Part shown: in pieces, positions 1 to 7,199 of the stretch | How positions within the stretch are numbered: the stretch's first letter is position 1 | Layout: each line of letters opens with the position of its first letter | Source of the DNA: an uncultured Planctomycetales bacterium | Lineage (GTDB): Bacteria > Planctomycetota > Planctomycetia > Pirellulales > S012-138 | Assembly (NCBI GenBank): GCA_937982665.1 | Contig: CALJLD010000123.1 | Coordinates: 1 to 19,128, forward strand | Direction: 5' to 3' | DNA length: 19,128 bases | The notes under the pieces: model-generated | Told to the model about the DNA's origin: nothing | The model's database searches: none | The model's input: the letters and a program-made list of their open reading frames with translations, nothing else | Translations under genes and position numbers: made by a program

Positions 1-2
1 AC

Positions 3-776
3 GATCTTGCCGTTGGCGGTGCTCACCCAAAGCAGTTGTCGGCGGGCTTTATTCTAGAAGAGGGGTTGCTGCTGGAAGATCTTTGTCGCGTCGTTGACTC
101 GATGAAGTCCGCCTGCGATGCCGCCGGCATTGCTCTTGTAACGGGCGATACCAAAGTTGTAGATAAAGGACGCGGCGACAACATCTTTATTACAACGGCG
201 GGTATCGGTGTTGTGCCTGCGGAGAGGAGATTATCGATCCACAACGCCCGGTCGGGCGATCAAATCCTTGTGTCCGGTACTTTGGGGGATCACGGCATTG
301 CCATCATGTCTGTTCGCGAGGGCTTGGATTTTGAGACGACGCTTGAAAGCGACACCGCGCCTTTGAACGGGCTGACCGAAATGATCTTATCGACGTGCCC
401 CGCCACACGCTGTATGCGCGACATCACGCGGGGAGGCCTGGCGAGCGTGCTTCACGAATTGGCCGCGGCGTCCAACGTTGGGATAGAGATTGACGAATTG
501 AGCCTGCCGATCAAACCCGAGGTAAGTGCGGCATGTGAGTTGCTGGGCCTGGACGTAATGCATGTGGCCAATGAAGGTAAGTTGATTGCTGTTGTGCCGC
601 AGGAGCACGCGGATGATTTGCTCGTTTCAATGCGCCAACACCCCTTGGCCAGCAATGCCGCAATCATCGGTCGAGTGACTCAAGAGCACCCCAAGACCGT
701 TCTAGCGCGGACACCGATTGGCGGATTGCGAATGATTACTATGCTCTCCGGCGAGCAGTTGCCGCGGATATGCTAG
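3..776 (+). CDS. hypE: HypE, hydrogenase maturation carbamoyl dehydratase (5' end missing)
   Basis: HypE dehydrates a thiocarbamate formed on its own C-terminal cysteine by HypF. This makes the thiocyanate from which the CN ligands of the [NiFe] active-site iron are built. The reading frame is open from base 3, and the text before the first possible start (DLAVGGAHPK) already matches the HypE ATP-binding region, so the true start lies left of the window. Visible family marks are VTGDTKVVDKG (ATP/metal binding), DITRGGLASVLHE, and the diagnostic C-terminus LPRIC ending exactly on the essential cysteine before TAG. The gene ends 18 bases from the convergent hypB end, with no terminator hairpin between them. 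Other hyp genes (hypF, C, D) probably lie to the left. The family assignment is very secure. Confidence 0.95.
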   Translation, partial: DLAVGGAHPKQLSAGFILEEGLLLEDLCRVVDSMKSACDAAGIALVTGDTKVVDKGRGDNIFITTAGIGVVPAERRLSIHNARSGDQILVSGTLGDHGIAIMSVREGLDFETTLESDTAPLNGLTEMILSTCPATRCMRDITRGGLASVLHELAAASNVGIEIDELSLPIKPEVSAACELLGLDVMHVANEGKLIAVVPQEHADDLLVSMRQHPLASNAAIIGRVTQEHPKTVLARTPIGGLRMITMLSGEQLPRIC

Positions 777-794
777 CGCACGTTGGAGGTCAAA

Positions 795-1466
795 TTACTC
801 GCAAGCCAACATCTTCTCTCGTTGAGCGAGGAGTGCGTTGCACCACGCCTCGATCCCGTGACCGGTAAGGGAGGACAACACGATCGCGTTCATTTCCGGC
901 TGAATTGCTTGCGCATCTTTAACAGCATGTTCGACGTTAAATGGAACATGTGGAAGCAAATCGGACTTTGTGATCACCATCATCTGGCTGGTGCGGACCG
1001 CCTTGGGGTACTTCTGCGGCTTGTCGTCTCCTTCGGTTGAGCTCAACAACAGAACTCGGAGATGTTCGCCCAGATCGTGTGACGCAGGGCAAATCAAGTT
1101 TCCGATGTCTTCCAAAAACAGAAAGTCCGCCGGAGTCGCAAGGTTCAACTTTGGCAATGCACTCTGAACGAGCGACAATTCCAAGTGGCATGCGCCGCCA
1201 GTCGTGATTTGCACAGTTGGCGCGAATGGAGCAAGGCGCTGTTGGTCGCGGTCTGTTTCAACGTCGCCGACGAGAATCGCGATCGAATTCTGTGGACGCA
1301 TTCGCTTGGCAGTTTCGGCCAGGAGCGATGTCTTGCCCGCGCCAGGCGATGAGATCAGGCGAATAACACATGTCCCCTGTGCAGCCATCCGTTGGCGGAA
1401 TTCATTCGCGGCCGCCTGCTTGGCAGCACGAAGCTCGCGCTTCACGTCGATGGTGAAACTTGTCAT
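795..1466 (-). CDS. hypB: HypB, hydrogenase nickel-insertion GTPase
   Basis: HypB is the GTPase that works with HypA to deliver nickel to the hydrogenase large subunit in the cytoplasm. The 223-residue protein shows the P-loop SSPGAGKT (39-46), DVETDRD (about 68-74), the interface metal site TGGACHLE with Cys93 and His94, and EDIGNLICPASHDLGE with Cys126. The guanine-specificity motif appears as TKSD. The N-terminal CxxCGC nickel site of Escherichia coli HypB and any His-rich stretch are absent, so this is a short HypB without a nickel store. It is the last gene of the minus-strand hydrogenase operon, 12 bases after the large subunit, with a moderate GAGAG ribosome site before the ATG. It converges on hypE. 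Confidence 0.95.
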   Translation of the reverse strand: MTSFTIDVKRELRAAKQAAANEFRQRMAAQGTCVIRLISSPGAGKTSLLAETAKRMRPQNSIAILVGDVETDRDQQRLAPFAPTVQITTGGACHLELSLVQSALPKLNLATPADFLFLEDIGNLICPASHDLGEHLRVLLLSSTEGDDKPQKYPKAVRTSQMMVITKSDLLPHVPFNVEHAVKDAQAIQPEMNAIVLSSLTGHGIEAWCNALLAQREKMLACE

Positions 1467-1478
1467 CGGTTCTCTCGG

Positions 1479-2795
1479 CTACTGTGTCGATTTCGGACTT
1501 CGTTCCCAGTCAACCTTCAGGAAGTGCGTGGCGCAACTGATGCAAGGGTCATAGTTGCGAATCACGTGTTCCAGGCGGCGCGTAGCCACGTCATCTTCAA
1601 GCGACAACACTTGTGGAATGTAAGCCCTGAGATCGCTTTCGATCTGCCCTTGATTCTGCGATGTGGGTGGCACAATCTTGGCCTCGGAAATCAGGCCATC
1701 GTCGCCGATAGCATATCGATGATACAACAAGCCTCGTGGAGCTTCGGTCGCGTGACATCCCACACCGGCTTGGGGAGTGAACGGAATACGCGCCGGTGAG
1801 ATTTCCGCGTCATAGTCTTCGGCGATCTCGATCGCGCGCTCAAAGGCGTGAATGACTTCGATCATCCGCGCGACGATGCTGTGAAAATTGTTGTGCGATG
1901 GCCATGCGATCCCGCAGGCGGCGGCTTCGCTTGCGGCTGTTGGAGCAAGTTGATCTCGACAATTATTCAATCGCGCAAGCGGCCCAACGAGATACGAGGA
2001 CTCGTCCGGTAAGCGAACACTGTGAAGTGCTGTGCTTTGCTCGACCTGCCGTTCTTCAAAATGCTGTTCGAAATCAGCAACATCGATGTTCAACCCGTCT
2101 GATGCCACAACTCGACCCTGGTTCATTGGGTATTCCACTGGGCTGTTCAGCGAGACGCTTTGGTAGGGAACAGGAAAGTCGGGGAAGTCGAGCTCACTGA
2201 CGAATCTTAGCGATTCGATGGCGTCGGCGAGCCCCGCTTCCAGTTGCGGAATTAACTCCCTTACCGCTTGGAGTTTGGGCGCGCGATAGAAGCCGCCAAC
2301 TGTCACATTAATGGGGTGAATTGCCCTTCCGCCCAAGACTTCAAGAATCTGATTCCCTGCCTTCTTGATCCGCAAGCCGCGCTCGACGACCTCGCGATGG
2401 TCTCCAGCCATCGAGACGGCACTTTCGTAACCCAAAAAATCCGGCAGGTGAAGCATGTGCGCATGCAGTGCGTGACTCTCGATCCACTCACCGCAATACA
2501 GCAAGGTCCGCAAGGCGGCGATTTCCGGCGTTACGGCGATCCCCAATGCGTTCTCGAGCGCATGGCAAGAACTCATCTGGTACGCCACAGGACAGATGCC
2601 GCAAATACGGGCGGTGATATCCGGGACTTCGTGAATCTCCCGTCCGCGCAGAAATGCCTCGAAAAAACGCGGGGGTTCGTAAATGTTCAATTCGACGCGC
2701 TCGACCCGCTGGCCGTCGAGCTTGACGAAAAGCCGCCCCTCGCCTTCGACGCGGGTCAGTGCTTTAACTTCAAAGCTGCGGTGTTGTTCGGCCAT
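1479..2795 (-). CDS. hydA: Group 3b [NiFe]-hydrogenase large (alpha) subunit
   Basis: This catalytic subunit carries the Ni-Fe(CN)2CO site of a cytosolic, NAD(P)-linked hydrogenase. With the ATG at 2795 the protein has 438 residues. The N-terminal nickel motif is RICGICPVAYQ (Cys65, Cys68) and the C-terminal motif is DPCISCATH (Cys418, Cys421, His424). Fourteen residues follow His424 (FLKVDWERSPKSTQ), the tail expected to be removed by the maturation protease encoded in the same operon. The pattern RVEGEG near residue 15 and PVAYQMS are typical of group 3. The frame stays open upstream to a TTG at 2870 that overlaps the small-subunit stop (TTGA). The 25 extra residues do not look like family sequence, so I prefer 2795, although no clear ribosome site precedes it. 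The function is certain; only the start is uncertain. Confidence 0.93.
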   Translation of the reverse strand: MAEQHRSFEVKALTRVEGEGRLFVKLDGQRVERVELNIYEPPRFFEAFLRGREIHEVPDITARICGICPVAYQMSSCHALENALGIAVTPEIAALRTLLYCGEWIESHALHAHMLHLPDFLGYESAVSMAGDHREVVERGLRIKKAGNQILEVLGGRAIHPINVTVGGFYRAPKLQAVRELIPQLEAGLADAIESLRFVSELDFPDFPVPYQSVSLNSPVEYPMNQGRVVASDGLNIDVADFEQHFEERQVEQSTALHSVRLPDESSYLVGPLARLNNCRDQLAPTAASEAAACGIAWPSHNNFHSIVARMIEVIHAFERAIEIAEDYDAEISPARIPFTPQAGVGCHATEAPRGLLYHRYAIGDDGLISEAKIVPPTSQNQGQIESDLRAYIPQVLSLEDDVATRRLEHVIRNYDPCISCATHFLKVDWERSPKSTQ

Positions 2796-2866
2796 CAGTT
2801 CAATGTCGTCGCGTACCGTGTTTCTCGCATGAGATTGGCGAAGTTGCGATTGTCGCGCGCCGCCTT

Positions 2867-3652
2867 TCAACCGCTAAGTCGGTTCCCTTCGTCTCGAAAG
2901 GCAGGAGCATTGGAATTGAAATTGCGGAGCAATCGGACAAGACGCGGTGAATCAACTTCTTGCGATTTGTAGCGCGCGGACAAGGAAGCGGGATTTGGCA
3001 TTTCTTGCGGACCAAAACAGCCGAAACATTCGCGATGATGCGTTGGGCACAGTGCACCGCCACATCCGGCCTGAGTCACAGGGCCCAGGCAAGCAACGCC
3101 TTGGCTGACGGCAACACACACGGTTCCTTCCCGCTTACAGTCAACGCACACGCTGTAGGTTGGCAGTTGCGGTTTCAGCCCCCGGGCGAACGCCGATACG
3201 ACTTGCAGCAGCTGGTGCTTGTTGACTGGACATCCGCGGAGTTCATAATCCACACGGACATGATCTGAGATTGCGGTGCTCGTCGCCAGGCTATCGATGA
3301 AACCTGGCTTGGCGTAAACGTAGTTCAAGAACTCATCGTGGTCCGCCCAATTCCGCAAAGCTTGGATTCCTCCTGACGTCGCGCAGGCGCCAATTGTGAC
3401 GAGCCTATGGCATTTCTGGCGCACTTCTTGAATTCTTGCTCGATCGTGTGGCGTTGTGATCGACCCTTCAACCAGACCGATGTCGTAGGGCCCTGGCAGT
3501 TGCTGACTACGTGCCTCCAGGAAGTAGGCGATTTCGATTGCTTCGGCCAATTGCAAGAGTTCATCTTCGCAATCCAAGAGCGAGAGCTGGCACCCGTCGC
3601 ACGAAGCAAACTTGAATACCGCTAGCTTCTTCTTACGAACTGCTGCCATCAT
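2867..3652 (-). CDS. hydD: Group 3b [NiFe]-hydrogenase small (delta) subunit
   Basis: This electron-transfer subunit carries three iron-sulfur clusters between the Ni-Fe site and the diaphorase module. The protein has 261 residues. The proximal-cluster motif is FASCDGCQ (Cys18, Cys21), completed by GACA (Cys90) and RGCP (Cys141). The C-terminal half holds Cys169, 172, 179, 188, 197, 202, 209 and 212 for the other clusters. It has no Tat signal, so the enzyme is cytosolic. The start shows ATGATG. The first ATG (3652) overlaps the gamma stop as ATGA. The second (3649) lies 7 bases from a GGAGG site at 3657-3661 that is embedded in the last codons of gamma, so the second may be the one used. FKFASCDGCQLSLLDCEDE is close to known group 3b small subunits. 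Confidence 0.93.
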   Translation of the reverse strand: MMAAVRKKKLAVFKFASCDGCQLSLLDCEDELLQLAEAIEIAYFLEARSQQLPGPYDIGLVEGSITTPHDRARIQEVRQKCHRLVTIGACATSGGIQALRNWADHDEFLNYVYAKPGFIDSLATSTAISDHVRVDYELRGCPVNKHQLLQVVSAFARGLKPQLPTYSVCVDCKREGTVCVAVSQGVACLGPVTQAGCGGALCPTHHRECFGCFGPQEMPNPASLSARYKSQEVDSPRLVRLLRNFNSNAPAFRDEGNRLSG

Positions 3653-4500
3653 AGGTCCTCCAACCGAAGATACGGTTCAATCCTTCGATAGTTGAAGACG
3701 GGACCGGATTTGCAGATAAACTCCGGCCCAAATTGGCAATGACCACAAAAGCCCAGCGCACAATTCATATTGCGCTCTAGAGAAAGAAACACTTGATGTT
3801 CTTGCCAACCCATGTTCAGGGCGCCAAGGATGACAAACCGCATCATGATTTCTGGCCCACAGGTGAACAATGTTGCGGGTTGTGAAACGGTGACTTGCCG
3901 TAGCAAATCGGGGACAACGCCGATGGGGCCTTTCCAGTTGTCATCAGCGCGATCAACAATCGTCAGCACCTCGATCCCATGAGCGCGCCAGCCGTCAAAT
4001 TGGTCCTGGTAGATCAAATCGCTGGGCGTTCTGGAGCCATAAAGGACCCATACGCGACCAAACGCATGACGACGATTGATGATGTAGTGAATCACCGGCC
4101 GCAACGGCGCCAAACCAATACCTCCGGCCGCGATGACCAGGTCCTTGCCCTGGCAATCTTCCACTGGCCACGCCGCGCCATAGGGGCCCCGGAATGGCAG
4201 TTCGTCGCCGATCTGCGCTTGGGCCAGGGAGTTTGTGACGTTGCCAACGGCGCGCACTGTGTGTTGCAGGACTTGTGGCTTGTCCGGATCAGAACTAATG
4301 GAGATCGCCGCTTCGCCAACGCCGGGCACATACAGCATGTTGAATTGACCCGGAGCGAACGAATAGCAATTCCGTAGACGTTTGTCTGCCAGGGTGACAT
4401 TGTACGTCCGTACGCCGGGAGCCTCATCATGGATTGCTGTCACACTTGCGCGATGCACATTCCAGGGACTTTGTGAAGGCGGCATCACGGAACCTGTCAC
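3649..4500 (-). CDS. hydG: Hydrogenase gamma subunit, FAD/NAD(P)-binding with 2Fe-2S
   Basis: This is the diaphorase subunit of group 3b hydrogenases, which passes electrons between the iron-sulfur chain and NAD(P)(H). The 283-residue protein has a ferredoxin-reductase fold: a flavin-binding segment around GEAAISISSDP (62-72), a nucleotide-binding loop IAAGGIGLAPLRP (123-135), TCGPEIMM (213-220), and the 2Fe-2S cysteines Cys247, Cys252, Cys255 and Cys263 near the C-terminus. The frame is open to 4587. The GTG at 4500 is chosen because GAGGAG lies 7 bases upstream and its GTGA overlaps the beta stop by four bases, a classic coupled junction. An ATG at 4485 is a weaker alternative. The 3' end overlaps the small-subunit start. 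Electron-donor specificity (NADP against NAD) cannot be read from the sequence alone. Confidence 0.93.
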   Translation of the reverse strand: MTGSVMPPSQSPWNVHRASVTAIHDEAPGVRTYNVTLADKRLRNCYSFAPGQFNMLYVPGVGEAAISISSDPDKPQVLQHTVRAVGNVTNSLAQAQIGDELPFRGPYGAAWPVEDCQGKDLVIAAGGIGLAPLRPVIHYIINRRHAFGRVWVLYGSRTPSDLIYQDQFDGWRAHGIEVLTIVDRADDNWKGPIGVVPDLLRQVTVSQPATLFTCGPEIMMRFVILGALNMGWQEHQVFLSLERNMNCALGFCGHCQFGPEFICKSGPVFNYRRIEPYLRLEDL

Positions 4501-5708
4501 GATTGATCTCCTCGAATGGCAGCGACTTCTTCCGTGAGATCGATCCCAACTGGACACCACGTGATACACCGACCGCATCCCACACACCCAGAGACATCAA
4601 ATTGGTCAATCCAAGTCGCGAGCTTATGCACGAGCCATTGCCGGTAGCGTGCTTTGGTGTTTTGTCGCACGACGCCTGAGTTCATGTAGGAATGTTCTGC
4701 CGTAAAACACGATGACCAAACTCGTTCGCGGCGAACTTCCTCGCCAGTTAGATCAGAGATTTCCTCGACGCTTGAACAAAAACAAGTAGGGCATACCAAA
4801 GTGCAATTTGCGCACGCCAAGCAACGCTCCGCGACATCCTCCCATTGGGTGTGTTCGAGGTTGTTCAATAGCAAGTCGCGAATGCCACCAGTGTCTAGCT
4901 GGCGCTGTCGAGGGAGATCGCTGGCAGACGGAGCGGCGTCAGCAGGGCCACAGTCGCGCTGCTCAAGCTCTTGCGCCAACTGACGCACCTGCTCTTGGGC
5001 CTTGGAGATTTCAGCTTTTGTGGCCTCACGTGTCGGGACTTCGCTGAGCACATCGCCCCCTGAGTCCGTCCCAACGGCAACGACGAACCCGCCTTCTTCT
5101 TCATTTCCTCCGAGTTCTGTTAGCGCCAAGTCATATCCCTGATCGAGCGCCGGTCCGGTCCCCATGCTATGGCAAAAACAAGTTGCCAGGGCGCGGCGAC
5201 AATTAACCGCGACGAGGAACAACGCCGCGCGACGGGCCTGATATGCTGCGTCAACGTATTCCCCTTGCAGAAAAACCTTATCTTGAATTGCCAAGGCATG
5301 CAGATCACACGAGCGCACGCCGATGACTGCTAACGGTTCAGGTGGATCTTGGGGCGTCGAGAAATGCCATTTGCCGTCGACCCGCTTGCCCGAAAGCACG
5401 GGTTCGCGCGGCAAGAACATGTAATTCTTAAGAGAATGAGGGCCGACAACGTAATCAAAGTAGGTGTCCTCGTCGGTCTGTGACAATCGATAGGTTCCGC
5501 CATCCTGGGCATCGAGCACACCAATTGGCAAGTTATCCGTATTCTTCGCATCCGCGTAGACAATCGCGCCTTCGCTGACCCTGGGGAGAACTGTTCGATA
5601 ACCTCGGCGTCGCAGCGCTTGTATCAAATCGTCTAGCGCGTTTTTCGCCATCCAGGCTTTTTCTCCCTGCGCGTACCCGCCACTTCTTGCATTATCAACC
5701 TTCGCCAT
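4497..5708 (-). CDS. hydB: Hydrogenase beta subunit, 4Fe-4S ferredoxin-type
   Basis: This iron-sulfur subunit of group 3b hydrogenases is related to the anaerobic sulfite reductase A family. The 403-residue protein ends with two 4Fe-4S binding motifs: CLACANCTLVCP (Cys296, 299, 302, 306, with Cys309 and Cys311 just after) and CVGCGRCITWCP (Cys375, 378, 381, 385). Upstream are GVRSCDLHAL (about 130-139) and ATCFCHSMGTGP (about 175-186), both usual in this family. Between them, residues 222-255 form an acidic, Gln/Glu-rich probable helix. The ATG at 5708 has AGGGA six bases upstream and overlaps the CNBD gene by 14 bases. An internal ATG at codon 20 (MAKNALDDL) is a possible later start. Its own stop overlaps the GTG of gamma. 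Confidence 0.92.
   Translation of the reverse strand: MAKVDNARSGGYAQGEKAWMAKNALDDLIQALRRRGYRTVLPRVSEGAIVYADAKNTDNLPIGVLDAQDGGTYRLSQTDEDTYFDYVVGPHSLKNYMFLPREPVLSGKRVDGKWHFSTPQDPPEPLAVIGVRSCDLHALAIQDKVFLQGEYVDAAYQARRAALFLVAVNCRRALATCFCHSMGTGPALDQGYDLALTELGGNEEEGGFVVAVGTDSGGDVLSEVPTREATKAEISKAQEQVRQLAQELEQRDCGPADAAPSASDLPRQRQLDTGGIRDLLLNNLEHTQWEDVAERCLACANCTLVCPTCFCSSVEEISDLTGEEVRRERVWSSCFTAEHSYMNSGVVRQNTKARYRQWLVHKLATWIDQFDVSGCVGCGRCITWCPVGIDLTEEVAAIRGDQS
4508..4513 (-). promoter_or_regulatory. Strong ribosome binding site deciding the GTG start of the gamma subunit
   Basis: The minus strand reads GAGGAG seven bases before the GTG at 4500. The site lies inside the last codons of the beta gene. 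It makes GTG 4500 a better start than the longer open frame (to 4587) or the ATG at 4485. Confidence 0.7.
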
Positions 5709-6183
5709 GATCTGTCCCTGCCGGTATTCCTGACTGGTGCGAGTAGATGTCGAGCAACTGCATTCGAGCAGCGCTCAACCGCGCAGCCAAGGTTTGGGCG
5801 GTGCGCAACATAAACTGATAGCCAAATTGCGGATCCTCATCGCAGAGTTTGTGAATGACGCTCCCTGGTATCTGGAAGGCGACCAACTCATCGATGGTCC
5901 TTGCTGTGGCGAAGAGTTGCTTGTGCGACAGGACAGGAGACCACCCAAGAAGTTCCCCTTGCGAGACAGTGCCGATTTGTTGGCACCCGACGCCCGGAGC
6001 GCAGATCTCGAGTACGGCCATGCCGCTGATGACAAAGAACGTGTCTGTCGCAGGTTCGCCTTGACGGAAGATCGTTGTTTTGGGTGGGAATTCTGCAACT
6101 TGGGCTGCCGCAGTCAGGCGCGCAAGCGACTCATTGCATATCCCTTGCAGGAAGTCGATCTGCCGGAGTTCGTATTCTTGCAT
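5695..6183 (-). CDS. Stand-alone cyclic nucleotide-binding domain protein (Crp-like, no HTH)
   Basis: The 162-residue protein is a single CNBD beta-roll: FLQGICNESLARL as the N-terminal helix, FRQGEPATDTFFVISG for the first strands, GELLGW for the start of the phosphate-binding cassette, then a C-terminal helix ending near residue 150. There is no helix-turn-helix after it, so direct DNA binding is unlikely. After GEL, where CRP has Arg82-Ser83, I align Leu-Phe (KQLFATA), so the usual cyclic-nucleotide phosphate arginine seems to be missing. The gene is locked into the hydrogenase operon, 33 bases after hypA and overlapping beta by 14 bases, which suggests a role tied to the enzyme, such as regulation or assembly. 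No ribosome site is visible before the ATG. The fold is well supported; the ligand and function are unknown. Confidence 0.85.
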   Translation of the reverse strand: MQEYELRQIDFLQGICNESLARLTAAAQVAEFPPKTTIFRQGEPATDTFFVISGMAVLEICAPGVGCQQIGTVSQGELLGWSPVLSHKQLFATARTIDELVAFQIPGSVIHKLCDEDPQFGYQFMLRTAQTLAARLSAARMQLLDIYSHQSGIPAGTDHGEG

Positions 6184-6216
6184 ATATGTCAGGCGACTCG
6201 TAGTTCGCCTTCGAGG

Positions 6217-6585
6217 CTACTCGTTCTCAACAGATTCCAACAACGGCTCTATGGTCACGCGTTCCAACATGAGTGCTTCACCGCGTATGATCGTCGTTTT
6301 CGTACGATGGCATTTGGGGCAGCGGAAGCGAAATTGCTCGACTTCAAATTCGTGACCACAGTCTTCGCAGGTTGCCTCCAATCCGACTCGTTCAACACTC
6401 AGTTTGGCGCCCCGATGTTGTGTTTCCAGCGACATCTCCTCAAAGGCTGCATGAAACAAATCGGCATCGACTCCAGAAAATGCCCCGACACTAACCGTGA
6501 CGTGAGTTGCTCGAGCCGGGGCGTGTTCAGCGACGAGTCGATCCACCTCCGCAAGCAACCCGGCGACAAGCGAACGTTCGTGCAA
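6217..6585 (-). CDS. hypA: HypA, hydrogenase nickel metallochaperone
   Basis: HypA binds nickel through its N-terminus and hands it to the large subunit together with HypB. The 122-residue protein begins with MHERSL, keeping the essential His2 and Glu3 nickel-site residues. It has the structural zinc motif as CEDC (Cys73, Cys76) and CPKC (Cys89, Cys92), followed by the usual short beta tail. The start is TTG at 6585. This is required to keep the MHE N-terminus and is supported by GGGAAGGG at 6593-6600, seven bases upstream. It lies 83 bases downstream of the protease gene and 33 before the CNBD gene in the same operon. Length and motifs are normal for the family. Confidence 0.93.
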   Translation of the reverse strand: MHERSLVAGLLAEVDRLVAEHAPARATHVTVSVGAFSGVDADLFHAAFEEMSLETQHRGAKLSVERVGLEATCEDCGHEFEVEQFRFRCPKCHRTKTTIIRGEALMLERVTIEPLLESVENE

Positions 6586-6592
6586 ACCTTAA

Positions 6593-6600
6593 CCCTTCCC
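6593..6600 (-). promoter_or_regulatory. Ribosome binding site supporting the TTG start of hypA
   Basis: The minus strand reads GGGAAGGG, ending seven bases before the TTG at 6585. Together with the conserved MHE N-terminus it fixes the start. Confidence 0.65.
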
Positions 6601-6668
6601 TCTAATTGAACACCGTTTCAATCTAACATGTGTTTTCGCGGACGAAGCTGTGATCAAACAGCAATCGC

Positions 6669-7145
6669 TTAGTGAATTCGAGACCAGATTCTATCCGTGA
6701 TATCCTTGATGCCCTTCATTACTCTTGCCGACACCATTCCTTTGACGCTGTCTATGGAAATGTTGGGGGCCGCGATGTTCACCGTATAGATTTCGACCTT
6801 TGGTGGCAACTTTCCAAGGCCAGCAGCCATGTTAAGAATCTGCACCAGGTCCATCCCATGCGTAGAGTACTTTGTTCCAGATCGCAGCCGGGGATCTGGC
6901 CAGAAGAAATGTTCAACATGACCAACATTGTTTGGCGCATCACTCAAGGTCGCGTCCACAATGACCGCGTGCGTGCATTCTACGAGTTGATCTAGCAACT
7001 CGTAGGGATTGCGCGAGATCATTGCCTGCGTAAGTCCGAGGGTGATGAGTTGTTGCACAACGAGCCAGCCGGCTTGATCGTCGCCAAGTGGACTGCCTAG
7101 GCCAAAAACGTTTAGAGCGATCTTGTTACTCGACGCAATTGTCAC
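6669..7145 (-). CDS. [NiFe]-hydrogenase maturation endopeptidase (HycI/HybD family)
   Basis: This endopeptidase removes the C-terminal tail of the large subunit after nickel insertion. The 158-residue protein shows the family opening FGLGSPLGDDQAG (14-26), with Asp22/Asp23 in place of Glu16 of HybD, VDA with Asp64 (HybD Asp62), and STHG with His96 (HybD His93); these three form the nickel-sensing site. GxGS instead of GxGN in the opening is common among group 3 proteases. The start is GTG at 7145, with AAAGGA (7154-7159) eight bases upstream. It is the first gene of the hydrogenase operon and borders the divergent intergenic region shared with ppsA. The target is very probably the large subunit encoded at 1479-2795. 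Confidence 0.9.
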   Translation of the reverse strand: MTIASSNKIALNVFGLGSPLGDDQAGWLVVQQLITLGLTQAMISRNPYELLDQLVECTHAVIVDATLSDAPNNVGHVEHFFWPDPRLRSGTKYSTHGMDLVQILNMAAGLGKLPPKVEIYTVNIAAPNISIDSVKGMVSARVMKGIKDITDRIWSRIH

Positions 7146-7153
7146 GAGCCAGT

Positions 7154-7159
7154 TCCTTT
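7154..7159 (-). promoter_or_regulatory. Ribosome binding site of the maturation protease gene
   Basis: The minus strand reads AAAGGA here, eight bases before the GTG start at 7145. It supports the GTG start where no ATG is available before the conserved FGLGSPLGDD motif. Confidence 0.6.
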
Positions 7160-7181
7160 ACAGGCATTCGTTCGCTTGATC

Positions 7182-7199
7182 ATGTTGATCGAACATCAA
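7182..7199. promoter_or_regulatory. Overlapping inverted repeats, candidate operator
   Basis: Two perfect 5-base-arm inverted repeats overlap here: ATGTT-N5-AACAT (7182-7196) and TTGAT-N5-ATCAA (7185-7199). The second is one base longer in the spacer than the FNR consensus TTGAT-N4-ATCAA. The site lies 37-54 bases upstream of the hydrogenase operon start. A Crp/Fnr-family or other dimeric regulator could bind it. I found no second clear copy elsewhere in the window, so this is a candidate only. Confidence 0.35.

Noticed and set aside
777..794. Bidirectional terminator between convergent hypE and hypB
   Set aside because: The 18-base gap contains no hairpin with a T-run; only the six-base palindrome GCTAGC at the hypE stop is present.
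2268..2972. 234-codon plus-strand open frame opposite the hydrogenase large and small subunits
   Set aside because: Shadow of conserved hydrogenase codons; no domain and no upstream signals.
5737..6609. 290-codon plus-strand open frame opposite the CNBD and hypA genes
   Set aside because: It is antisense to two genes with clear motifs, and its translation is Cys/Arg-rich and without a recognisable domain.
7185..7199. A true FNR box for the hydrogenase operon
   Set aside because: Half-sites match, but the spacer is five bases rather than four, so it is reported only as an inverted repeat.
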